Assembly (NCBI GenBank): GCA_025456105.1
Contig: JALOLG010000183.1
Span: forward strand, 1 to 5,359
Source of the DNA: Ilumatobacteraceae bacterium
GTDB lineage: Bacteria; Actinomycetota; Acidimicrobiia; Acidimicrobiales; Ilumatobacteraceae
DNA: 5,359 bases
Direction: 5' to 3'
Part shown: one piece after another, positions 1 to 5,359 of the stretch
How positions within the stretch are numbered: position 1 is the stretch's first letter
Layout: every line of letters starts with the position of its first letter
Notes under the pieces: generated by a model
The model's database searches: none
Told to the model about the DNA's origin: nothing
The model's input: the letters and a program-made list of their open reading frames with translations, nothing else
Position numbers and translations under genes: made by a program

Positions 1-564
<564 letters not shown>

Positions 565-571
565 GGTCGCG

Positions 572-1138
572 ATGAGCGACGAACACGACGACCTGCTCGA
601 CCCCGACGTCGAGCGTGCGAGTGAGATCGACGACCTGACGGGCCCCGTCCCGCGGGTCGTCGACCACGAGCGCCGGAGCCCCGACACCGAGACGGTCGAG
701 GAGCTCGTGGAGGACTTCGAGGTCGACCTCGAGGCGCTGCTCGCCGAGCGCGAGCAGTTCAAGTCGATCGCCCAGCGCCTCCAGGCCGACTTCGACAACT
801 ACCGCAAGCGCACCCAGGCCCAGGCCGCCGACGAGGTCGACCGCGCCACCGGTCGCCTCGCCGAGGCGTTCCTGCCCGTGCTCGACGCCGCCGAGGCGGC
901 CTACGTGCGGCACCCCGACGAGGTCGGGCCGCTGCTCAACCTGATGCTCACCGAGCTCAAGAAGCACGGGCTCGAGACGCTCGACCTCGACGGCCAGCCG
1001 TTCGACCCGGAGGTGGCCGACGCCGTCGCCCACGAGCCGGGCGACGGGGGCGAGGTGATCGTGGCCGAGGTGCTCCGCAGCGGCTACCGGTGGAAGGGGC
1101 GCACGCTCCGGCCGGCGATGGTGCGGACGAGGGGCTGA
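572..1138 (+). CDS. grpE: Nucleotide exchange factor GrpE
   Basis: A 188-residue cytosolic co-chaperone that releases ADP from DnaK and so resets the Hsp70 cycle. The acidic, probably disordered N-terminus (residues 1-45) is followed by a long helix, about 48-95, with the GrpE-like stretch [14 protein letters not shown] helical bundle follows ([28 protein letters not shown]). The C-terminal beta domain contains [14 protein letters not shown] and [21 protein letters not shown], which correspond to the family signature that contacts the DnaK nucleotide-binding domain. The ATG at 572 is chosen because a GAGG motif (563-566), overlapping the dnaK stop, lies 5 nt upstream. In-frame starts further upstream would put Arg-rich dnaK shadow sequence at the N-terminus. 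Length is normal for the family. The 7-bp gap from dnaK suggests translational coupling. Confidence 0.97.
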   Translation: MSDEHDDLLDPDVERASEIDDLTGPVPRVVDHERRSPDTETVEELVEDFEVDLEALLAEREQFKSIAQRLQADFDNYRKRTQAQAADEVDRATGRLAEAFLPVLDAAEAAYVRHPDEVGPLLNLMLTELKKHGLETLDLDGQPFDPEVADAVAHEPGDGGEVIVAEVLRSGYRWKGRTLRPAMVRTRG

Positions 1139-1141
1139 TCC

Positions 1142-1160
1142 ACGGCGCCGCGCGCGCCGT
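1142..1160 (+). promoter_or_regulatory. GC-rich hairpin in the grpE-dnaJ gap
   Basis: A perfect 7-bp inverted repeat, ACGGCGC (1142-1148) and GCGCCGT (1154-1160), encloses a 5-nt loop. It lies just after the grpE stop and ends 5 nt before the purine-rich run that includes the dnaJ ribosome binding site. No T-run follows, so a full intrinsic terminator is unlikely. It could be an mRNA stability or processing element, or a weak attenuator. GC-rich DNA produces such palindromes by chance, so a function is only inferred. Confidence 0.4.
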
Positions 1161-1168
1161 CGAACGGG

Positions 1169-1177
1169 AGGAGGTGA
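1169..1177 (+). promoter_or_regulatory. Strong dnaJ ribosome binding site that fixes the start
   Basis: AGGAGGTGA is a nine-base match to the complement of the usual 16S rRNA 3' end, placed 6 nt before the dnaJ GTG. The TGA inside it (1175-1177) is in frame with dnaJ, so translation cannot start further upstream. It is clearly stronger than the sites before grpE and hspR. Confidence 0.9.
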
Positions 1178-1183
1178 CAGCAC

Positions 1184-2296
1184 GTGACCGCACAGCGCGA
1201 GTGGTACGAGAAGGACTACTACCGGGTGCTCGGCGTCGACGCCGACGCACCTGCCAAGGAGATCACCAAGGCGTACCGCAAGCTGGCGCGCGAGCTGCAC
1301 CCCGACAAGAACCCCGGCGACGCGGTGGCCGAGGAGCGCTTCAAGGAGGTGTCGGCCGCGTACGACGTGCTCGGCGACGCCGACAAGCGCGCCGAGTACG
1401 ACGAGGTGCGGCGGCTCGGAGCCGCCGGTCCCGGCATGCCCGGTGGCTTCCGATTCAACGTCGGCGACGCCGACGCCGACCTCGGCAACCTGTTCGGGCA
1501 GATGTTCGGCCAGCGCCGCGCCGGCGGGCGCGGGGCCGGCGTCGGGCCGCAGCGCGGCACCGACGTGCACGCCCACCTCACGCTCGACTTCGCCGACGCC
1601 GCGCACGGGTTGAGCACCACGCTGCACCTCACGAGCGACGCCCAGTGCGGCACCTGCGGCGGCAGCGGCGCGAAGCCGGGCACCACGCCCCGGGTGTGCG
1701 GGCTGTGCGGCGGCCGGGGCGTGGTCGACGACAACCAGGGCTTCTTCTCGTTCTCGTCCCCGTGCCGCGGCTGCCAGGGTCGCGGCACCACCATCGAGTC
1801 GCCGTGCCCCACGTGCCGCGGCTCGGGTGTCGAGCGCCGGCCCCGCGAGGTGCAGGCGCGCATCCCGGCCGGGGTGTCCGACGGCCAGACCATCCGGCTC
1901 AAGGGCCGCGGCGCGCCCGGGCGCAACGGCGGACCGGCGGGCGACCTGCTCGTCGACATCACGGTCACCCCGCACCGGCTCTTCGGCCGGTCGGGTCACG
2001 ACCTCACGGTCAAGGTGCCGATCACCTACGCCGAGGCCGCCCTCGGCGGCGTCATCGACGTCCCCACCCTCGAGGGCCCGCACGTCTCGCTGCGCATCAA
2101 GCCCGGCACGCAGAGCGGGTCGCGCCACCGTGTGAAGGGCAAGGGCATCACCACCACCACCAAGGCGGGCACCCACACCGGCGACCTCATCGTGACGGTC
2201 GAGGTGGAGGTGCCCACGTCGCTCACCGACGCCCAGCGGGCAGCGATCGAGCAGCTGGCCGCGGCGACTACGGTGAACCCGAGGAGCTCGCTGTGA
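1184..2296 (+). CDS. dnaJ: Chaperone protein DnaJ (Hsp40, class A)
   Basis: A 370-residue cytosolic J-protein that delivers unfolded clients to DnaK and stimulates its ATPase. The J domain covers residues about 11-78, with DYYRVLGVDADA, the helix AYRKLARELHPDKNP and the essential HPD at 39-41. A Gly/Phe-type linker with GMPGGFRF and NLFGQMFGQ follows (80-125). The zinc region has all four CxxCxGxG motifs, with cysteines at 155/158, 172/175, 194/197 and 208/211, so this is a complete class A DnaJ. The C-terminal substrate domains contain ARIPAGVSDGQTIRLKGRG, GDLLVDITVTPHRLFGRSGHDL and a final GDLIVTVEVEVP. A Thr-rich loop near 323-331 (ITTTTKAGT) differs from the usual Arg/Gly-rich turn there. 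Translation starts at a GTG with a very strong ribosome binding site. The stop overlaps the hspR start. Actinobacteria often carry a second dnaJ elsewhere; this would be the hspR-linked copy. Confidence 0.97.
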   Translation: MTAQREWYEKDYYRVLGVDADAPAKEITKAYRKLARELHPDKNPGDAVAEERFKEVSAAYDVLGDADKRAEYDEVRRLGAAGPGMPGGFRFNVGDADADLGNLFGQMFGQRRAGGRGAGVGPQRGTDVHAHLTLDFADAAHGLSTTLHLTSDAQCGTCGGSGAKPGTTPRVCGLCGGRGVVDDNQGFFSFSSPCRGCQGRGTTIESPCPTCRGSGVERRPREVQARIPAGVSDGQTIRLKGRGAPGRNGGPAGDLLVDITVTPHRLFGRSGHDLTVKVPITYAEAALGGVIDVPTLEGPHVSLRIKPGTQSGSRHRVKGKGITTTTKAGTHTGDLIVTVEVEVPTSLTDAQRAAIEQLAAATTVNPRSSL

Positions 2297-2706
2297 ACGC
2301 CGACGACCGCAGCCATCGCCGCCCGACCCAGGCGGTCTACGTCATCTCCGTGGCCGCCGAGCTGGCCGGCATGCACCCCCAGACCCTGCGGATCTACGAG
2401 CGTCGCGGCTTGGTGGCACCCGCTCGCACCCAGGGCGGCAACCGCCGCTACAGCGACGCCGACATCGACGTGCTGCGCCGCATCTCCGAGCTCGCCGACG
2501 CCGGCATGAACCTCGAGGGCATCAAGCGCGTGATGGAGCTCGAGGCCGAGAACGAGCGGCTGCGGCGCGAGCTCGAGCAGGCGCGAGCAGCCGCCGAGCA
2601 GGCCAGCACCGATGCCGAGCGGCGCCAGCGCCGCGACCTCGTGCCGCTGCGCCAGGCCGTCGCCCTGTTCGGCGAGCGGCCGGGCTTCCTCGGCGACCGC
2701 CGCTGA
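2293..2706 (+). CDS. hspR: Heat-shock repressor HspR, MerR family
   Basis: A 137-residue DNA-binding regulator. Residues 16-54 carry the MerR-type winged helix-turn-helix: VYVISVAAELAGMHPQTLR, then IYERRGLVAPART and GGNRRYS. The ISVAAELAGMHPQTLR segment is highly characteristic of HspR. A second helical part with AGMNLEGIKRVMELE leads into a Glu/Arg-rich dimerisation coiled coil, about 78-114. There are no cysteines or other obvious metal-binding residues, as expected for HspR. In Streptomyces and Mycobacterium this protein binds HAIR inverted repeats upstream of dnaK and represses the operon with DnaK as co-repressor; a similar loop is inferred here, with the operator outside the window. The GTG at 2293 overlaps the dnaJ stop (GTGA) and has GAGGAG (2281-2286) 6 nt upstream, so it is translationally coupled. 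The C-terminus (VPLRQAVALFGERPGFLGDRR) does not look like the hydrophobic tail I recall from mycobacterial HspR. Confidence 0.95.
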   Translation: MNADDRSHRRPTQAVYVISVAAELAGMHPQTLRIYERRGLVAPARTQGGNRRYSDADIDVLRRISELADAGMNLEGIKRVMELEAENERLRRELEQARAAAEQASTDAERRQRRDLVPLRQAVALFGERPGFLGDRR

Positions 2707-2721
2707 CGGCTCCGCCGCCCG

Positions 2722-2786
2722 CACCCGAGTGCTGCCGTCACCCCCCTCGCGCCGCTGGCACTCGGACGGACGCGAGCACTCGGGTG
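2722..2786. terminator. Inverted repeat between convergent genes, probable two-way terminator
   Basis: A perfect 12-bp inverted repeat, CACCCGAGTGCT (2722-2733) and AGCACTCGGGTG (2775-2786), has a 41-nt spacer. A second partner for the left arm, GCACTCGG, lies at 2758-2765 and gives an alternative 8-bp stem with a shorter loop. The element starts 16 bp after the hspR stop and ends one base from the stop codon of the opposing SWIM gene, as expected for a shared terminator. Neither side has a clear T-run, so termination could be Rho-dependent or of the U-less hairpin kind. Confidence 0.55.
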
Positions 2787-2787
2787 G

Positions 2788-3441
2788 TCACCACCAGCGG
2801 GGGCGGACGTGGTCGAGCGCGTCGGCCAGCACGTCGGCGAGCAGCCGGTCGGGCGGCGGTGCCGTCGGGATCGGCTCCACCTGCGGCATCAGCGGCATGC
2901 TCGTGCCGGCCGGGTGCTCGAACAGCGGGGCCAGGCCGTCGGGCGGCTCCACCGGACGGAACGGCCGACCGGGGAGGCCGTCGGGCCACACCGTGGCGAG
3001 CGAGGGCTGCGACGGCGACGACGACGACGGCGCGGCTGACGGCCGGACCGAGCCGCCCCGCCAGCGCACGACCAGATCGGGCTCGACCGCGATCTCGTCG
3101 GCGAGCGCGAGCAGCGCCGCCACCACGTGCTTGCACCCGCTGCGACCCGAGCCGTCGTCGTCGGGGCACGTGCAGCGCACGACCAGATCACGGCGCGTGG
3201 GCACGCCCGGACCGGGCGCTGCTTCGAGCGTGACCACGTAGGGCTCGCGGCGCGAACCCTGCACCTCGGCCGTGGTGACCCCGTGACCCACCACGATGTC
3301 GACGACGGCGTCGTCGGCGTGCAGCTGCTTGCCGCGCCGGAGCCGCTGCGCGTCGGTGAGCTCGGCGGCGAGCACCTTGAGCACCGTCGCGGGCAGGCGA
3401 CCCGGCGGCGACGGCCCGAACGGACGACGGGGCGCGCTCAC
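2788..3441 (-). CDS. SWIM zinc-finger domain protein
   Basis: A 217-residue soluble protein with one SWIM zinc finger: C90-x-C92, then C103-x-H105 in a CTCP...GCKHVVAALLALADE context, matching the CxCx(n)CxH pattern. SWIM fingers are thought to bind DNA or proteins. Upstream, residues 30-72 contain RLRRGKQLHADDAVVDIVV and TTAEVQGSRREPYVV, which match the stretch before the finger in bacterial SWIM proteins. Residues 128-200 are rich in Pro and Ser and probably unstructured, followed by a short helix and a C-terminal RPRWW. The GTG start at 3441 is the first usable start after the helicase stop 13 bp upstream; its ribosome binding site is weak (GGTGA or GGGCGG at imperfect spacing). SWIM proteins are commonly encoded beside SNF2 helicases in bacteria, so the two probably work together on DNA or chromatin-like substrates. 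The exact role is unknown. Confidence 0.85.
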   Translation of the reverse strand: MSAPRRPFGPSPPGRLPATVLKVLAAELTDAQRLRRGKQLHADDAVVDIVVGHGVTTAEVQGSRREPYVVTLEAAPGPGVPTRRDLVVRCTCPDDDGSGRSGCKHVVAALLALADEIAVEPDLVVRWRGGSVRPSAAPSSSSPSQPSLATVWPDGLPGRPFRPVEPPDGLAPLFEHPAGTSMPLMPQVEPIPTAPPPDRLLADVLADALDHVRPRWW

Positions 3442-3454
3442 GACCGACCGCCCG

Positions 3455-5359
3455 TCACCATGAGTGCCGCTCCAGCACCACGAGCTCGCGGAGCTCGTCG
3501 GTGGACAGCTCCGACAGCCAGGCCTCGCCGGTGCCGACGGCCACCTGCGCCAGCCGGCGCTTCTCGTCGATCACAGCACCGATCCGCTCCTCGACCGTGC
3601 CCTCGCACACGAGCTTGTGCACGTTGACGGTGCGCTGCTGGCCGAGCCGCCACGCCCGGTCGGTGGCCTGGTCCTCCACCGCCGGGTTCCACCAGCGGTC
3701 GTAGTGGATCACCTGGCTCGCCGCCGTGAGGTTGAGACCGGTGCCACCCGCGCGCAGCGACACCACGAGCAGCGGGGCGCCGGACCCCGACTGGAACGCC
3801 GCCACCATCGCGTCGCGGGCGCGCCGGGCCACGCCGCCGTGCAGGAACGGCACGTCGAGGTGCTGGTGCTCGGCGAGGTGGCGCTGCAGCAGCAGGCCCA
3901 TCTCGGCGAACTGCGTGAAGACGATCGCCTGCTCGCCGACGTCGAGCAGGTCGGCGACCAGCTCGTCGAACCGGACGAGCTTGCCCGACCGACCCGCGAG
4001 CCGCGAGCCGTCGCCGAGCGCGTGCGCCGGGTGGTTGCAGATCTGCTTGAGCCGGGTGAGCGACGCCAGCACCAGGCCGCGGCGCTGCATGCCCGTGGCG
4101 CGATCGGCGTCGTCGAGCAGCTGATCGACGACCTTCTGGTAGAGCACCGCCTGCTCACGGGTCAGCGTGGCGTAGGCGATCTGCTCGATCTTGTCGGGCA
4201 GGTCGGGCAGCAGACGGCGATCGGCCTTCGTTCGGCGCAGCACGAACGGCTGGGTGAGGCGGCGCAGCTCGGCCGCCGCGGCCTCGTCGCCGTGGCGCTC
4301 GATCGCCGTGCCGAAGCGCGCACGGAAGGCCTGCTGGCCGCCGAGCAGGCCGGGCACGGTGAGGTCGAGCAGCGACCAGAGGTCGGCCAGGCGGTTCTCG
4401 ACCGGGGTGCCGGTGAGCGCGAGCTTCTGCCCGGCGGCGAGGGCGCGCGCCGCTCGATGGGCCTTGGTGTTGGGGTTCTTGACGGTCTGGGCCTCGTCGA
4501 GCACGACGGTGGACCACGGCACCGCGCCGAGGCTCGCGTCGCGGGCCAGCACGCCGTAGGTGGTGACCACGATCTCGGCCCCCTCCGGGCCGAACAGCGC
4601 GTCGCCCTCACGATCGCGCCCGGCGCCGTGGTGGACGGTGACCCGCAGACCCGGCGTGAACCGGGCCGTCTCCGACTCCCAGTTGTGCACCACCGACAAG
4701 CGTGGTGGCGGTCTTGCCGAGCCCCATGTCGTCGGCGAGCACGCCGCCGGTGCCGAGCCGTGCGAGGAAGCCGAGCCACCCGAGCCCTCGCCGCTGGTAG
4801 TGCCGCAGCTCGCCCACGAAGCCGGGCGGCTCGGGCGCCTCGACGAGCCGATCGTCGGGCATGCCGGCGAGCAGGTGCGTGACCCACGACGGTGGCCCGT
4901 CCGCGTGGTCGGCGCCCACCGGCGGCAGCTCGATCGGCGCTTCACGGTCCGCGGCCAGCTGCACGAGCGACACGGCGCCGACGGTGGCGTGCCGGGTGCG
5001 GCGATCGTCGAGCAGCTCCCGGGCCCGGCGCACCCCGGCCGGATCGATGCGCACCCAGCGGTGCCCCACGTGCACCAGCGCCTCACCGGCGGCCTCGATG
5101 CGGGCCAGCTCGGCATCGCTCAGCTCGACGTCGTCGACCACGGGCTGCCACTCGACGACCGCCGCGGCACCGAAGCGGGCGCCACGGTCGTCGGGCGCCG
5201 CCGGCGTGGCCCGCCCGCGCACGGTGACGCGTGCTCGCACCAGGTGCTCGGGGCCCACCAGCTCGATGCCCAGCCGCTCGAGCTCGGCCGGCGCCACGTC
5301 GACGAAGTCGGCCGCCTCCTCGACGTCGAGCTCGACCTCGGCCGGCTGGTGCTCGACGG
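3455..5359 (-). pseudogene. SNF2-family DEAD/DEAH helicase, frame broken after Walker A; 5' end outside window
   Basis: An SNF2/Swi2-type ATPase that would translocate on double-stranded DNA and remodel protein-DNA complexes. The part before the break reads from the right edge and carries the SNF2-associated N-terminal region ([40 protein letters not shown]), then [19 protein letters not shown] and Walker A DDMGLGKT (about 4713-4736). The part after the break starts at [19 protein letters not shown] (4696 downward). It holds DEAQ (4487-4498), LTGTPVENRLADLWSLLDL, the RecA2 segment AIVFTQFAEMGLLLQRHL, SLRAGGTGLNLTAASQVIHYD and motif VI QATDRAWRLGQ (3638-3670). The two parts are in different frames, joined at about 4694-4703 with one surplus base. 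A normal family member has roughly 15-25 more residues here, including the (V/I)CP motif Ia strand. Read as it stands, the first frame ends at 4608 after about 30 nonsense residues. Every other motif is intact, so the lesion is recent or is a sequence error. It is followed by the SWIM gene, a likely partner. Confidence 0.85.
4688..4707 (-). other. Deletion/frameshift junction in the SNF2 helicase gene
   Basis: On the minus strand GKTATTL (codons ending at 4698) is followed by one unpaired base (4697) and then SVVHNW from 4696 in the new frame. The missing length must therefore be 3n+2 bases. The junction lies in the 8-nt loop of a 6-bp inverted repeat, CACCAC (4688-4693) and GTGGTG (4702-4707), the kind of structure that can provoke polymerase skipping or mis-assembly. 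Confidence 0.75.

Noticed and set aside
1090..2706. The hspR frame stays open upstream for 1.2 kb, suggesting a large fusion protein.
   Set aside because: The upstream part is Arg-rich shadow sequence overlapping grpE and dnaJ. The HspR homology starts right after the GTG at 2293, which has a good ribosome binding site.
2722..2786. A HAIR (HspR-binding) operator, because GAGT and ACTC half-site cores are present.
   Set aside because: HAIR elements have CTTGAGT and ACTCAAG separated by about 7 bp. Here the flanking bases differ, the spacing is far larger, and the site lies downstream of both genes.
3003..3035. A GAC/GGC-rich repeat on the plus strand.
   Set aside because: It is the reverse complement of the Ser/Pro-rich linker codons of the SWIM protein and is too irregular to be a separate repeat element.
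4608..4740. Programmed ribosomal frameshifting in the helicase gene.
   Set aside because: A shift at this point would still leave out the motif Ia segment, and no slippery run or dedicated downstream structure is visible. Deletion or assembly error explains the facts better.
3455..5359. The helicase as part of an anti-phage system such as DISARM.
   Set aside because: It has the common SNF2-associated N-terminal region and a SWIM partner, and no methyltransferase, nuclease or other defence gene is visible nearby. The neighbourhood is a housekeeping heat-shock operon.

Overview
The window looks like chromosomal DNA from a high-GC actinobacterium. The codons are strongly G/C-biased at the third position, all six genes end in TGA, two starts are GTG, and the order dnaK-grpE-dnaJ-hspR is the classic actinobacterial HspR heat-shock operon. 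The protein style would fit an Acidimicrobiia-like lineage, but that is a guess from memory and cannot be settled from this sequence.

Left half (1-2706, + strand): the 3' end of dnaK enters from the left edge, followed by complete grpE, dnaJ and hspR. Spacing is tight: 7 bp between dnaK and grpE, 45 bp between grpE and dnaJ, and a 4-bp GTGA overlap between dnaJ and hspR. DnaK, GrpE and DnaJ form the Hsp70 folding cycle. HspR is the MerR-type repressor that, in characterised actinobacteria, shuts the operon off with DnaK as co-repressor. The operon promoter and its HAIR operators would lie upstream of the window.

Middle (2707-2787): a short gap between convergent genes. It contains a 12-bp perfect inverted repeat plus a third copy of its core, best read as a two-way transcription terminator.

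Right half (2788-5359, - strand): a small SWIM zinc-finger protein lies 13 bp downstream of an SNF2-family helicase that runs off the right edge. The pair is probably one transcription unit. The helicase carries the SNF2-associated N-terminal region and nearly all helicase motifs. Its reading frame breaks just after Walker A, where roughly 15-25 residues (motif Ia region) plus the frame are missing. The rest is well preserved, so this is either a recent inactivating deletion or a sequence/assembly error.

No RNA genes, CRISPR arrays, insertion sequences, phage genes or clear new system were found. The most notable points are the broken helicase frame, the intergenic inverted repeats, and the tandem repeat encoding the acidic tail of DnaK.
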